DNA of 64,000 nt from Asticcacaulis sp. AC466 (GCF_000495815.1 NZ_AWGE01000011.1:51732-115731), one strand, 5' to 3'; shown: positions 34,974 through 45,272, counted from the first letter of the stretch. Notes: generated by a model not told the origin, from the letters alone. Numbers and translations: made by a program.

Positions 34974-36380
34974 TTAGTTTATGGCAATACGAGCATCATC
35001 GGTTTGCGTGCGTGCACGAAACCATCGTTCGAGCCGCTCAGTGTCCTGACGGGATAGTCGCCGTGGCGATTTGGCGATCAGCACAGGCACCTTAGCCGAC
35101 GGTTCCGGTTCAGCTTGCGAACTCACCGAGCTCACTGCCGCTTCGGTTTCCGGTGCTTGGGGGGGCGCAATCCGGACGCCTTCACCGATGACGATATCTG
35201 TCAGCGCCGGAAACTGCGCTTTTAATTCAGATGCAAGTTGATTCGACTGGTCACTCCAGACGACTTGTTGCTGAAGCTGCGCAATCTGCTGGTCCTTGGC
35301 AACGACGACCTCCAGCTCTTTGCTGGATAGCTCTTTCATGATGCCCTCACGCAAGACGTTGACATCGAGATTTGCGTCGCCCGATTGGTGTACTGTCAGG
35401 ATCGCGCCGGGTAGCCCTTTCGGCGACAGATGGGTTTTGATTTCTTCTATAGTCTTGGTTTTTAACCTGTCGCCAATCAGCGTCACCTCGATGTGTTTAT
35501 TTTTAGGAGTAATGCCAATTTCGATAACGTGCGACTTGGGAAAGGCAAATTCGCTGCGGACGAACTGTGTCGCCTTGTTATGAAAGACCTCATTGCCAAC
35601 CAGGCGATAGGCGAGATAAACGCTGGGCAGGGCCGTCAGTAGAACAACCGCCATCAAAGCGCGTTTTACCCGTTCCTCGATTTTGGGATCGACGAATTTC
35701 TTGTGCGGCGGATTAAGAAAGCCAACCACAACAACGGCAGCGACGGCAATATAGACGCAATTGATCGAGAACAGATAAATGGCGCCTAGAAAATAACCCC
35801 AGTTGCCATGTGCGAGGCCATAACCGGCCGTGCAAAGCGGTGGCATCAGGGCCGTCGCAATTGCTACGCCCGGAATGACATTCGACTTCTCCTTGCGCGT
35901 GACGCCGATAATGCCGGCAAATCCGCCAAACAGAGCGATGAGCACATCCCAGATTGTCGGCGAGGTTCGGGCAAGAAGCTCTGAGTGCGCCTCGGTCAAC
36001 GGCGTCACGGCGAAATAAAGGGTCGACGTAATCAGACTTATGACGGCAGCGATGCCGAGATTGAGGAAGGAGCGTCGGATAAAGGCAAAATCATAAATGG
36101 CTATTCCGTAGCCGATACCCATGATGGGCCCCATCAGCGGGGAAATAAGCATGGCGCCGATAATTACAGCGGTCGAATTGACGTTCAGGCCGATAGACGC
36201 AATGAAAATGGCAAAGATCAAAATCCATGGGGTAGCGCCGCGCAATTCGATGCCATTGCGCAGGCTTTCGTCAATCATCCCATCCTCGGCCTTGTCATCT
36301 AGCAGGCTGAAGCGCGCCAACAGGCTGTGCCATAAAACCGAGGCGGCGTTTGGCTGTGGGCTTTTCGAGCTATTGCCCAT
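34974..36380 (-). CDS. DUF389 membrane protein
   Basis: 468 residues. The DUF389 core (about 30-250) has NGIELRGATPWILIFAIFIASIGLNVNSTAVIIGAMLISPLMGPIMGIGYG and later PGVAIATALMPPLCTAGYGLA, diagnostic for this roughly six-helix family of unknown function. A long soluble C-terminal region (about 270-468) includes a Gln-rich coiled segment and a Pro/Glu/Ser linker. ATG 36380 is chosen since GGAGG is five bases upstream; 36383 is adjacent and 36440 lacks a site. The gene is divergent from the SLC13-type transporter across a short gap. Confidence 0.88.
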   Translation of the reverse strand: MGNSSKSPQPNAASVLWHSLLARFSLLDDKAEDGMIDESLRNGIELRGATPWILIFAIFIASIGLNVNSTAVIIGAMLISPLMGPIMGIGYGIAIYDFAFIRRSFLNLGIAAVISLITSTLYFAVTPLTEAHSELLARTSPTIWDVLIALFGGFAGIIGVTRKEKSNVIPGVAIATALMPPLCTAGYGLAHGNWGYFLGAIYLFSINCVYIAVAAVVVVGFLNPPHKKFVDPKIEERVKRALMAVVLLTALPSVYLAYRLVGNEVFHNKATQFVRSEFAFPKSHVIEIGITPKNKHIEVTLIGDRLKTKTIEEIKTHLSPKGLPGAILTVHQSGDANLDVNVLREGIMKELSSKELEVVVAKDQQIAQLQQQVVWSDQSNQLASELKAQFPALTDIVIGEGVRIAPPQAPETEAAVSSVSSQAEPEPSAKVPVLIAKSPRRLSRQDTERLERWFRARTQTDDARIAIN

Positions 36381-36526
36381 CATGACCTCCGGAAACCAAT
36401 ATCCCATCACTATCAGGAGATTCCCCCAATAAATACCCAAATTCGTCGTTGCGCATGCTATCGCAGGCTTTGGCGCCGTTGACGGAGTGCCTACGACGCA
36501 GACGCTTTATGGGATGGCCTGAGCAC

Positions 36527-38374
36527 ATGACCTGGGAATTCGGCCTAACTCTGTTTACAATTTCAGCCCTGTTCATTGGTTTCATCCGGCAGGTCGCAGA
36601 GGTCGAATTGCTCGCTCTTGTTGCGGTAGCCGTCCTGCTGGCGGGTGGTGTTCTGACGATTGCCGACGTGCTGAGCGTATTCAGCAACCCGGCGGCAATG
36701 ACCGTTGCCACCATGTTCATCCTGAGCGCCGCGTTGGATAAGACAGGGGTGATCGACCTTCTCGGCAAGCTCGTTCTCAATGCGGCCGACCGAAACACTG
36801 GTTTGGCCCTAGGCGGCCTACTGCTGGCGGTGTTTTTTGGCTCGTTTTTTATCAACAACACATCCGTTGTCCTGATTATGATTCCGATCATGATCCGGTT
36901 GGCGCAAAGACTTAAGCTGGCGTCCTCCAAGCTGCTCCTGCCGTTGTCCTATGTCGCGATTTTAGGGGGGGCCTGTACCCTGATCGGGACTTCGACAAGT
37001 CTGCTAGTCGATGGCGTCGCCCAGGATATGGGCTTCAAACCATTTGGCATGTTCGATATCCTTGTGCCGGGATTGTCCCTGGCGGCGGCCGGCGGACTTT
37101 ATATGGCCGCCATTGGCCACAGGCTCCTGCCCAATCGCCAGTCTCTTAGTGACGCACTGGGCGACAAGGTTGAGCGGCGCTACATGTCGCAAATTCTTAT
37201 TGAACGAGACTCCCCATTGATCGGCAAGACGGTTGTGGAAACCGGGCTGTCTAAAAGTGATGAAGTTGAAATCCTCCAGCATATTCCAGCTAACGATCAA
37301 GCGTCCTCTCTGGTGAACTTACTGAGATATCTCGACGTCTCGCGTGTTTTCAAGAAAGACCCAGGCGCGAAAAGGGACCATGACGGCGTAACGTCTAAAG
37401 CAGCTTTGAGAGAAGGTGATCGTTTGGTGATCCTGTCAGATCAGCGCAACATTCTGACCGCAGACAAAAACAAAAAAGTTGCCTCGCTATCGGGAGACTT
37501 TATCACAGCGGCCAACATCACCATGGAAGGTATCATCGCACCCGGATCGACCCTGGTTGGGCAACTGATTGACGGGTTCAATCGTGAAAACGCCTACAAG
37601 GTTCAAATTTTGGCTGTTCATCGCGTCAACGGAAAGATCAACACAGACTTCAGTTCTGTAAAGGTCTCGGTTGGCGATACTGTACTGATTAAAGGCGAGA
37701 CGCGTGCACTGGCCAGTCTGATTGAAAACGGTGAGGTGAACAGCCTCAACGCGCCCGAACACGAACCGTTCAACCGGCGGCATGCCCCCATTGCGATATT
37801 TGCCCTTTTCATGGCGGTTGGCCTGGCGACCTTGAATCTGGTGCCAATCGCAGCGGGTGCGTTTCTGGCTGCGGTTCTGGTCATGGCGAGCCGGAGTCTA
37901 AAGGTAACCGACGCCTACAAGGCGCTGCAGGGCAGCGTCTTGCTTCTGATCTACGCGATGCTTGCCATCAGTATCGCCATGCAAAAATCAGGCGCCCTTA
38001 ATCTTCTCGTAGGCGGCATTATGGAAGTCATCCATGGTGCGCATCCCATTCTCGTCATTTCATGCCTCTATCTGGCGACTTCATGCATCACAGAAGTATT
38101 CAGCAATAACGCTGCCGCCGTCATGCTGACGCCTATTGCGCTAGGGCTGGCGCAAAGCCTGGGCTTGGCGGCGGCACCGTTTGAGGCGGCCATCATGCTA
38201 GGGGCGAGTGCTTCCTTCGCCACGCCGGTCGGATACCAGACCAATACGCTTGTCTTCAACGCAGGTGGCTACCGGTTCTCGGACTTCCTGAAAATAGGCG
38301 TACCGTTGAACCTTATCCTTTGGGCGGTCGCCTCTATCGTCATTCCGCTGTATTGGAATATCCCATGGAACTGA
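36527..38374 (+). CDS. SLC13-family permease with RCK_C (TrkA-C) domains
   Basis: 615 residues. N-terminal membrane domain (about 1-210) with the hairpin motif SFFINNTSVVLIMIPI and IGTSTSLLVDG. A central cytosolic region (about 215-400) has two RCK_C/TrkA-C-like segments (SPLIGKTVVETGLSKSDEVEI; APGSTLVGQLI ... KVSVGDTVLIKG). The second membrane half has VFSNNAAAVMLTPIALG and SFATPVGYQTNTLVFN. This is the divalent anion/sodium symporter (DASS) layout for sulfate, dicarboxylate or similar anions, with nucleotide-type regulation by RCK_C. The start at 36527 (MTWEFGL) best fits the family; the frame is open to 36449. Confidence 0.85.
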   Translation: MTWEFGLTLFTISALFIGFIRQVAEVELLALVAVAVLLAGGVLTIADVLSVFSNPAAMTVATMFILSAALDKTGVIDLLGKLVLNAADRNTGLALGGLLLAVFFGSFFINNTSVVLIMIPIMIRLAQRLKLASSKLLLPLSYVAILGGACTLIGTSTSLLVDGVAQDMGFKPFGMFDILVPGLSLAAAGGLYMAAIGHRLLPNRQSLSDALGDKVERRYMSQILIERDSPLIGKTVVETGLSKSDEVEILQHIPANDQASSLVNLLRYLDVSRVFKKDPGAKRDHDGVTSKAALREGDRLVILSDQRNILTADKNKKVASLSGDFITAANITMEGIIAPGSTLVGQLIDGFNRENAYKVQILAVHRVNGKINTDFSSVKVSVGDTVLIKGETRALASLIENGEVNSLNAPEHEPFNRRHAPIAIFALFMAVGLATLNLVPIAAGAFLAAVLVMASRSLKVTDAYKALQGSVLLLIYAMLAISIAMQKSGALNLLVGGIMEVIHGAHPILVISCLYLATSCITEVFSNNAAAVMLTPIALGLAQSLGLAAAPFEAAIMLGASASFATPVGYQTNTLVFNAGGYRFSDFLKIGVPLNLILWAVASIVIPLYWNIPWN

Positions 38375-38553
38375 TCAAAGTCATTGCGGATTACAACCTA
38401 TCCAAATTTACACTAAGCTGCTTGTTGGGCGTCTTTATTGTTGTCCTCGCCTTTGTTCTGACTGGAGTCATTTGGTGGCGTGTTGCTTCACCTTTGGAGA
38501 AACATGGGCGGCGGACAGGCTTACGGCTGGGTTGGTACGGCGCCGGCTGGTGA
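38365..38553 (+). CDS. truncated single-helix membrane protein
   Basis: 62 codons starting inside the last codons of the SLC13-type gene (ATGGAACTGA overlap). The first 38 residues look real, with one long hydrophobic helix (FTLSCLLGVFIVVLAFVLTG). After about position 38477 the frame runs antisense into the integrase remnant and the residues (LEKHGRRTGLRLGWYG) look accidental. It is most likely the 5' piece of a gene cut off at a rearrangement junction. Function unknown. Confidence 0.4.
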   Translation: MELIKVIADYNLSKFTLSCLLGVFIVVLAFVLTGVIWWRVASPLEKHGRRTGLRLGWYGAGW

Positions 38554-39086
38554 TGATTCCGTAGTTGAAAACGCGGATGGCGAACTCGCGGACCCGTCTG
38601 GCGGACTCGTGCTTTCCACGGCGCTCCATGCGTTTGAGGATCGTCAGAATTTCAAAAGGCTCGATTTCCGGGAGTAGACGCCGGCCCAGATCCGGTTTAG
38701 CTTCGTCGTAAGCCACCTCGTCTTTGCCATGGTCGCAGGCGAGCGACCACCTGTATCAGATCTACGAATTTGTCGCAGATGGTTTCGAATGTGCCCGCTG
38801 CGGCGATCGCGGCTTAGAGTGCCATGCGATTCTTCTCGTCCCCAGGGTCGATATTGTTGGCCAGAATCTTTCTGGCCTAGTCGCGTTTGCCATGCGCGTC
38901 TTTCAGGGTGACGTCCGGATATTGGCCCAGTGACAGAATTTTGTCGAACCCGGCAAAGCGATACTTCAGGCGCCACAGTTTGCTGCCGGACGGGTTGAAA
39001 AGGAGATAAAGTCCACCTGCGTCGTAAAGTTTGCTATTTTTCTTTTGCGGACGGGCGTTTCCGACAGCGGAACCAGTAAGACTCAT
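38477..39086 (-). pseudogene. P4-type tyrosine integrase remnant
   Basis: The N-terminus is typical of DUF4102/P4-family integrases: MSLTGSAVGNARP, KLYDAGGLYLLFNPSGSKLW, RLKYRFAGFDKILSLGQYPD and VTLKDAHGKRD. The frame then hits TAG, continues as ARKILANNIDPG, another stop, then a shifted frame with EIEPFEILTILKRMERRGKH and ARRVREFAIRVFNYGI, breaking off after PKVKQHAT. The whole catalytic domain is missing. Such integrases insert at tRNA 3' ends, and the intact tRNA-Thr lies about 165 bases upstream in the same orientation. Confidence 0.88.
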
Positions 39087-39250
39087 TTTGGAGGGCTCGG
39101 CCAATTGGGAGTTTCTTCGAGCCCCCCAAAAGACCCCTAAATGGCTCAAGAAGTGCTCGGAAGCCATCGGGTGTCAGCGGACGTCACTCCGCCAAAGTGT
39201 CAGAATTTAAGGGAAATTCAATTTTTCCCGGACGTTACCGGAGGGGGCGC

Positions 39251-39326
39251 TGGTGCCGGCTACAGGAATCGAACCCGTGACCTGATGTTTACAAAACAAC
39301 TGCTCTACCATCTGAGCTAAGCCGGC
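39251..39326 (-). tRNA. tRNA-Thr (anticodon TGT)
   Basis: A 76-base cloverleaf with CCA encoded. Acceptor GCCGGCT pairs with AGCCGGC, D-arm TAGCTCAGATGGTAGAGC, anticodon loop TTTGTAA (TGT), T-arm ACGGGTTCGATTCCTGT. The anticodon stem has one U-U opposition but is otherwise paired. A degraded partial copy lies at 33591-33642. Confidence 0.93.
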
Positions 39327-39486
39327 ACATAGCGGAAGGGCGTTATGCCGAGGCTATGGCGGCTTGTCCATATCTGTAACGCGTGGAATGCGGATTTTTT
39401 TGCCCTTTTGCACATCATGCCTATATTTCGCGAGGCAAATTGGTTTAAGACCACGGCCTTCTCACCATTAGAGAGCGAAAATATCC

Positions 39487-41202
39487 ATGTCCCGCATCCT
39501 GATCACCTCCGCGCTTCCCTATATCAACGGCATTAAACACCTCGGCAACCTGGCCGGGTCGATGTTGCCCGCCGATGTCTTCGCGCGGTTCCAAAGGGCG
39601 CGGGGCCATGAGGTGCTCTATATCTGCGCCACCGACGAACACGGCACGCCGGCCGAACTGGCCGCGGCCAAGGCCGGTCAGGACGTGCGGACCTATTGCG
39701 ACGAGCAGCACCAGATCCAGAAGGATGCCGGGGAAAAATTCGGCCTGTCCTATGACTGGTTTGGCCGGTCGTCTTCGCCGGAAAACCGTGAACTGACGCA
39801 GATGTTCTGCGAAGCGCTCGACCGCAACGGGCTGATCGAGGAGCGCGTCGATAAGATGGTTTTTTCCATCGATGACGGCCGCTTCCTGCCAGACCGCTAT
39901 GTCGAAGGCACCTGTCCGCATTGTGGTTATGAAAAGGCGCGTGGTGATCAGTGCGACAATTGCGGGCGTCTGCTTGACCCGACCGACCTGATCAATCCTT
40001 ATTCGGCTGTCTCCGGCTCGCGTAATCTTGAGGTGCGCGACACGCGCCACCTGTATCTATTGCAGACCAAGGTCGAAGGTCAGCTCCGTGACTGGATCGC
40101 CACCAAATCGGAATGGCCGCAACTGGCGCTGTCGATCGCCAACAAGCACCTGGAAGAGGGCCTGATCGATCGCGGCATCACGCGCGATCTCAAATGGGGC
40201 ATCCCGGTCACCAAGGACGGCAAGCCGCGTCCTGGGTTCGAGGATAAGGTGTTTTATGTCTGGTTCGATGCGCCCATCGAATATATCGGTTCGACGCGCG
40301 AAATGTATAACGCGAAGAACGATCCAGACGGTTGGCAAAAATGGTGGCGCCTCGACAAAGGCGCCGACGATGTGCGCTATGTCGAATTCATGGGCAAGGA
40401 CAATGTCGCTTTCCATACGGTGAGCTTCCCGGCCACCATCCTGGGGTCCGGTGAGCCGTGGAAGATGGTCGATACGCTGAAGGCCTTCAACTGGCTGAAC
40501 TGGTACGGCGGAAAATTTTCGACATCAATGAACCGCGGTGTGTTCATGGATCAGGCCCTGGAGTTGCTGCCGGCCGACTACTGGCGCTGGTATCTGATCG
40601 CCAATGCGCCTGAGAGTTCCGACTCGTCTTTCACCTGGGAACAGTTCCAGGCGACGATCAACAAGGACCTGGCTGACGTTCTGGGCAATTTCGTCAATCG
40701 CATCCTGAAGTTCACCGAGTCGAAGTTTGGCGGCGTCGTGCCGGCCGGTGGCCAGGCAGGGCCGCTCGAAGACAAGCTCTATGCCGATGTTTCGGCCCTA
40801 TTGACCGAAGCGACCGAAGCGCTCGAGGCAATGGAAATGCGCAAGGCCGCGCAGGCTGTTCGCCGTATCTGGGTGCTCGGAAACGAATACCTTCAGGAAG
40901 CGGCGCCATGGACGGCTTTCAAGACGGATGTGGAACGCGCAGGCGTCATCGTGCGACACGGCCTGAATTTGGTGCGGTTGTACGCGGTTCTGGCCCAGCC
41001 GATCATCCCCTTCGCGGCGCAATCGATCGCGGACTGCGTCGGTGTGAGGCTGCCGCTTGCCTGGCCATCGGCCGATGCGCGCGTCGAGCTGTCTAAACTT
41101 GAAGCGGGGCAGGGCGTCCAATCGGGCGAGGTTCTGTTCAAGAAGATTGACGATGACATGGTGGCGGAGTGGACGGCGCGTTTCGGTGGCAGCGAGACCT
41201 AA
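39487..41202 (+). CDS. metG: methionyl-tRNA synthetase
   Basis: 571 residues. The class I signature appears as [16 protein letters not shown] (HLGN in place of HIGH) and the KMSKS loop as [11 protein letters not shown]. The connective-peptide zinc knuckle has CPHC and [18 protein letters not shown] and the anticodon-binding helices (about 400-550) complete the enzyme; there is no C-terminal tRNA-binding extension. It charges elongator and initiator tRNA-Met in the cytoplasm. Confidence 0.96.
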   Translation: MSRILITSALPYINGIKHLGNLAGSMLPADVFARFQRARGHEVLYICATDEHGTPAELAAAKAGQDVRTYCDEQHQIQKDAGEKFGLSYDWFGRSSSPENRELTQMFCEALDRNGLIEERVDKMVFSIDDGRFLPDRYVEGTCPHCGYEKARGDQCDNCGRLLDPTDLINPYSAVSGSRNLEVRDTRHLYLLQTKVEGQLRDWIATKSEWPQLALSIANKHLEEGLIDRGITRDLKWGIPVTKDGKPRPGFEDKVFYVWFDAPIEYIGSTREMYNAKNDPDGWQKWWRLDKGADDVRYVEFMGKDNVAFHTVSFPATILGSGEPWKMVDTLKAFNWLNWYGGKFSTSMNRGVFMDQALELLPADYWRWYLIANAPESSDSSFTWEQFQATINKDLADVLGNFVNRILKFTESKFGGVVPAGGQAGPLEDKLYADVSALLTEATEALEAMEMRKAAQAVRRIWVLGNEYLQEAAPWTAFKTDVERAGVIVRHGLNLVRLYAVLAQPIIPFAAQSIADCVGVRLPLAWPSADARVELSKLEAGQGVQSGEVLFKKIDDDMVAEWTARFGGSET

Positions 41203-41301
41203 CCTTACCGAAGCTTCATAAAGTTACGAAGAATTCAGTAGGTGGCCAGGCGATCAGCGCTATAATCGTTGCAATATCAACGATTGTGCGGAGCCCTTCC
41301 G

Positions 41302-41724
41302 ATGTCCCTGGCCCAATTTCTGTTTAGCTTTCAAGGCCGCGTTCGCCGCTTGCACCTCTGGCTGTTTCTGTTGGCGCTGTCAGTCGCCTATGGCGGGCTT
41401 TTCTGGCAGTTTGGGCATTTCCACGTCGATCATGGCGGCGGCTGGATGAATGGCAGCCACTATGCGTGGTACGGTCCTGGCTTCTATTTCGTTTCTCACA
41501 ATCCGGCGTTCGGGCTTTTTGCCCTGGTCGCCGTGTGGATGAAATTGGCGGTTCTGGTGAAGCGTTGGCACGATCGCGACAAGTCCGGATGGTGGATGCT
41601 GATCGGCCTGATCCCCTTTGTCGGCGGGTTGTGGATACTGATCGAGTGCGGTTTCCTTGACGGTACACCCGGCCCGAACCGGTTCGGACCATCTCCGAAG
41701 GGGTTGATGCGCGAAGCCTATTAA
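41302..41724 (+). CDS. DUF805 membrane protein
   Basis: 140 residues. The N-terminal FLFSFQGRVRRLHLWLFLL, then LVKRWHDRDKSGWWMLIGLIPFVGGLWILIECGFLDGTPGPNRFGPSP, is the DUF805 signature, with three or four membrane helices. Function unknown; the family occurs in some phage and many bacterial inner membranes. The Met at 41302 is the family start. The stop overlaps the convergent TerC-type gene by four bases. Confidence 0.88.
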   Translation: MSLAQFLFSFQGRVRRLHLWLFLLALSVAYGGLFWQFGHFHVDHGGGWMNGSHYAWYGPGFYFVSHNPAFGLFALVAVWMKLAVLVKRWHDRDKSGWWMLIGLIPFVGGLWILIECGFLDGTPGPNRFGPSPKGLMREAY

Positions 41725-42536
41725 GCCTTGGTGAGGAGCCCGGCGAAAAACTGATGCCACCACGTTCCCATGTCGCGCGCCATTACGGGTACGCATTTCA
41801 GGGTGGTGTCGCAGTGGCCAAATTCCCAAATCTGGTGGCCGCCCTCCCAGATCATCTTGAGCGCCACGAGCAGGACGACGGCAACGCCCGCATAGGCAAT
41901 CCAGCGATATTTGTGCAGAATGTTGGCTATGAAGTTGGCGGCGACACCCATGGCGGCAATCGACAGTAGAAGCCCGAAGACCAGGATTGGCACGTGATGC
42001 TGGGCGGCGCCGGCCACGGCCAGCACGTTGTCCAAGGACATGGAAATGTCTGCGGCCAGGATTTGCAGCGTCGCCGACAATAAGGTCTTGGTCTTGCCCG
42101 ATTTGGCCGCAGCTCTGGCTTTAGCTTCGGCGGCGGCCACCTTGGCCGCCATGTCCGGGTCATCAAGTCCGATATTGGCTTTCGCCGCGTCGACGACAGC
42201 CGCTTCGGCGGCCTGGGTTTCGTGGTGCTCGATCAGTTCGCGCCACATCTTCCAGCACACCCACAGCAACAGAACGCCACCGGCCAGCAGGAGGCCGACG
42301 ATATTCAGCAGCTCTACGGTGAGCAGTACGAAGCCGATGCGCAATATGACTGCGCCGATCAGCCCGTACACTATGGCCAGCCGTCGCTTGTCTGGCGCGA
42401 GTCCAGCCGCGGCGATACCAACGGCGACCGCATTGTCGCCGGCCATCACGACGTCGATGAAGATGACCTGCACGAGAGCCAGGCCCTGCGACAGCAGGGT
42501 GGGGTCGATAGCCATGAATGAGGTCTCGATCGCCAC
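41721..42536 (-). CDS. TerC/YjbE-family integral membrane protein
   Basis: 271 residues from a GTG (AAGG upstream; ATG at 42515 is an alternative). The TerC motif occurs twice, as VIFIDVVMAGDNAVAVGIAA and ADISMSLDNVLAVAGAA, the paired acidic/Asn helices thought to bind metal. A charged Ala/Lys cytosolic loop (about 105-150) separates the halves, giving about seven helices. Relatives include manganese exporters and tellurite-resistance TerC. Metal export is likely; the ion is inferred. Confidence 0.88.
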   Translation of the reverse strand: MAIETSFMAIDPTLLSQGLALVQVIFIDVVMAGDNAVAVGIAAAGLAPDKRRLAIVYGLIGAVILRIGFVLLTVELLNIVGLLLAGGVLLLWVCWKMWRELIEHHETQAAEAAVVDAAKANIGLDDPDMAAKVAAAEAKARAAAKSGKTKTLLSATLQILAADISMSLDNVLAVAGAAQHHVPILVFGLLLSIAAMGVAANFIANILHKYRWIAYAGVAVVLLVALKMIWEGGHQIWEFGHCDTTLKCVPVMARDMGTWWHQFFAGLLTKA

Positions 42537-42599
42537 TGCACACCTTGGGATTTCACGCTGGTTCTTCTAGATAAGGCATGGACCCGTGGTGTCAACGCC

Positions 42600-43490
42600 T
42601 TATACCCGAGCGCAGGCCTCATACAGGGATATGGAGGCGGCGTGACTGACATTGAGGCTTTCAAAGCCGCCCGGCATAGGTATACGCGCCAAATGGTCGC
42701 AATGTTCGGCCACCAGACGGCGGATGCCTTCGCCTTCGGCGCCCAGCACAAGTACGAGCTTTTTCAGCGTGTCGCCCCAACCCTGCTGGGTCAGTAGGTC
42801 GTGAAGGTTGAACTCGCCTTCTCCCGCCAGCCCGATGCTGACATAGCCGTTGTCTGTGAGCGTTTCGAGCGCGCGCGACAGGTTGGTAACCCGCGCGAAC
42901 GGGACCACGTCCACCGCGCCAACGGCTGTCTTTGCCAGGACACCTTGCAGGGGAGGAGAGTGTCGATCCTGAAGAATCAGGCCCCTGGCGCCGAAAGCGG
43001 CGGCGGAGCGGAAAATGGCGCCAATATTCTGTGGATCAGTGACCTGATCCAGCATCAGAATAACGCCGTTACCGCGTTCCATGAGGTCGTCAAGCGATTC
43101 GCCCTCCAGCACGGGCGCGTGCATCGCCATGCCCTGATGCACCGCATCCGGGGGCAAAAGGCGCGATATTTCGACCGGCGGCAGAACGCTGATCTTGATT
43201 TCCGGCCGCTTGAAAAGGGCAGGCGGGGCCGATTTCGCGCGTTCTTCGCTAAAAAACAGCCGAATTTGGCTGGTCCGCGCAGAATTTTTCAAGGCGGCTT
43301 CGACAGCGTGCACGCCCCACAACCAACCATCATAATTTGCTTTAGATTTATGATTTTGTTGAGGTTTTACGCGTCGTTCTTCTTCACGCGGCGGCTTTGG
43401 TGCCGCGGGTTTGCTCCTGTCCACAAAATTTTGTGACCTGTTTTTCGCTGAATGCGATTTACGGTCGTTGCGTTCACGAAAAGAGGACAC
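42600..43490 (-). CDS. rlmB: 23S rRNA (guanosine-2'-O-)-methyltransferase RlmB
   Basis: 296 residues. A basic unstructured N-terminus (about 1-50) precedes a substrate-binding domain (GWLWGVHAVEAAL) and the SpoU/TrmH knot domain, with motif 1 LDQVTDPQNIGAIFRSAAAFGA, motif 2 VLGAEGEGIRRL and motif 3 IPMPGGFESLNVSHAASISLYE. It methylates the 2'-OH of a 23S rRNA guanosine (G2251 in E. coli). Immediately upstream of the tRNA-tuf cluster but divergent from it. Confidence 0.92.
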   Translation of the reverse strand: MSSFRERNDRKSHSAKNRSQNFVDRSKPAAPKPPREEERRVKPQQNHKSKANYDGWLWGVHAVEAALKNSARTSQIRLFFSEERAKSAPPALFKRPEIKISVLPPVEISRLLPPDAVHQGMAMHAPVLEGESLDDLMERGNGVILMLDQVTDPQNIGAIFRSAAAFGARGLILQDRHSPPLQGVLAKTAVGAVDVVPFARVTNLSRALETLTDNGYVSIGLAGEGEFNLHDLLTQQGWGDTLKKLVLVLGAEGEGIRRLVAEHCDHLARIPMPGGFESLNVSHAASISLYEACARV

Positions 43491-43653
43491 TATAAGACGC
43501 GCTCCGATTTGAGGCCTTGGGAAAGGCTTTTTGATAACTCCGGACGGTCTTTACGACCAAAGCCTGTGAATCAAAAAGTTTTTTTTCACTTTAGGGCTTG
43601 AGCTTTTTCGGAAGCTCGGGTTTAAGGCGTCCGGCTAGACTTTGTGAGTGTTT

Positions 43654-43737
43654 GGGGGAATGTCCCGAGCGGCAAAGGGGGGGGACTGTAAATCCCCTGC
43701 GTAAGCTTCGCAGGTTCGAGTCCTGCTTCCCCCACCA
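43654..43737 (+). tRNA. tRNA-Tyr (anticodon GTA)
   Basis: An 84-base class II tRNA with a long variable arm (TGCGTAAGCTTCGCA). Acceptor GGGGGAA pairs with TTCCCCC, followed by ACCA. Anticodon loop CTGTAAA; T-arm GGTTCGAGTCC. First gene of the tRNA-tuf group. Confidence 0.96.
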
Positions 43738-43825
43738 TCACTCAAGTCAGCTAGACAGGTCCTCCGGTCAAATAAACGCAGAAACGGCGCCCCCACCCCG
43801 GGGCGGCGGTTCACGGCCCTTTCGG

Positions 43826-43899
43826 GCGGGTATAGCACAATGGTAGTGCAGCAGCCTTCCAAGCTGAGGATGTCGGTTCGATCCCGTCTACCCGCTCCA
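43826..43899 (+). tRNA. tRNA-Gly (anticodon TCC)
   Basis: 74 bases with encoded CCA. Acceptor GCGGGTA pairs with TACCCGC, anticodon loop CTTCCAA, T-loop TTCGATC. It lies between tRNA-Tyr and tuf, as in many proteobacteria, and is likely cotranscribed with them. Confidence 0.96.
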
Positions 43900-44081
43900 G
43901 AAATCATCTCGTGAAAAGGTTTTGGCCTTCGGGCCACTGCCGCTTTTCGCGGTCCGATGTTGAAAGTCAGAAGCCGGGACGGTCCTCGCTTCGACTTGCC
44001 CTATAGTTAGCTGTTTTGGCTGGCCAAAACGGTGTCACATTTCAACCTGAGCCCGCTTGGGCAAACTGGAGCCTTACGAGT

Positions 44082-45272
44082 ATGGCCAAGGAAAAATTCA
44101 ACCGCAGCAAGCCTCACTGCAACATCGGCACGATTGGTCACGTTGACCACGGCAAGACGACGCTGACGGCGGCGATCACGATGACGCTGGCGAAGTCTGG
44201 CGGCGCCGTTGCCAAGAACTATGCCGACATCGACGCTGCCCCTGAAGAAAAGGCACGCGGCATCACGATCAACACGGCGCACGTCGAATATGAGACGGCC
44301 AACCGTCACTATGCGCACGTCGATTGCCCGGGCCACGCCGACTACGTGAAGAACATGATCACCGGTGCTGCCCAGATGGACGGCGCGATCCTGGTTGTTT
44401 CGGCCGCTGACGGCCCGATGCCGCAAACGCGCGAGCACATTCTGCTGGCCCGCCAGGTTGGCGTTCCGGCCCTGGTCGTGTTCATGAACAAGGTCGACCT
44501 GGTCGACGACGAAGAACTGATCGAACTGGTCGAAATGGAAGTGCGCGAGCTTCTGTCGTCCTACCAGTTCCCGGGCGACGATATCCCCATCACCAAGGGC
44601 TCGGCCAAGGCCGCGACCGATGGCGTGAACCCGGAAATCGGTGAAAACCAAATCCTGGCCCTGATGGCCACGGTTGACGAATACATCCCGCAGCCGGAGC
44701 GTCCGATCGATCTGCCGTTCCTGATGCCGGTCGAAGACGTGTTCTCGATCTCGGGCCGTGGTACGGTTGTGACCGGCCGCGTCGAGCGCGGTATCGTTAA
44801 GGTAGGTGAAGAAGTCGAAATCGTCGGCATCCGTCCGGTTCAGAAGACGACCTGCACGGGCGTTGAAATGTTCCGCAAGCTGCTGGACCAAGGTCAAGCG
44901 GGTGACAACGTCGGCGTTCTGCTGCGCGGCACCAAGCGTGAAGACGTTGAGCGCGGCCAAGTTCTGTGCAAGCCGGGTTCGATCACGCCGCACACCAAGT
45001 TCGTTGCCGAAGCCTACATCCTGACCAAGGAAGAAGGCGGCCGTCACACCCCGTTCTTCACCAACTATCGTCCTCAGTTCTACTTCCGCACGACCGATGT
45101 CACCGGCATCGTGAAGCTGAAGGAAGGCGTTGAAATGATCATGCCTGGCGACAACGCCGAGCTGGACGTTGAACTGATCACCCCGATCGCCATGGAAGAG
45201 AAGCTGCGCTTCGCTATCCGTGAAGGCGGCCGCACCGTCGGCGCCGGCGTCGTGTCGAAGATCGTCGAATAA
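44082..45272 (+). CDS. tuf: elongation factor Tu
   Basis: 396 residues. GTP-binding motifs are [23 protein letters not shown] (switch I), [12 protein letters not shown] and NKVD; domains 2 and 3 are complete. It delivers aminoacyl-tRNA to the ribosome. ATG 44082 is the universal start; the open frame continues to 44016 only by chance. Codon use is strongly biased, as expected for a highly expressed gene. A terminator follows, so it is not read through to the downstream genes. It is the tufB-type copy associated with tRNA genes. Confidence 0.97.
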   Translation: MAKEKFNRSKPHCNIGTIGHVDHGKTTLTAAITMTLAKSGGAVAKNYADIDAAPEEKARGITINTAHVEYETANRHYAHVDCPGHADYVKNMITGAAQMDGAILVVSAADGPMPQTREHILLARQVGVPALVVFMNKVDLVDDEELIELVEMEVRELLSSYQFPGDDIPITKGSAKAATDGVNPEIGENQILALMATVDEYIPQPERPIDLPFLMPVEDVFSISGRGTVVTGRVERGIVKVGEEVEIVGIRPVQKTTCTGVEMFRKLLDQGQAGDNVGVLLRGTKREDVERGQVLCKPGSITPHTKFVAEAYILTKEEGGRHTPFFTNYRPQFYFRTTDVTGIVKLKEGVEMIMPGDNAELDVELITPIAMEEKLRFAIREGGRTVGAGVVSKIVE

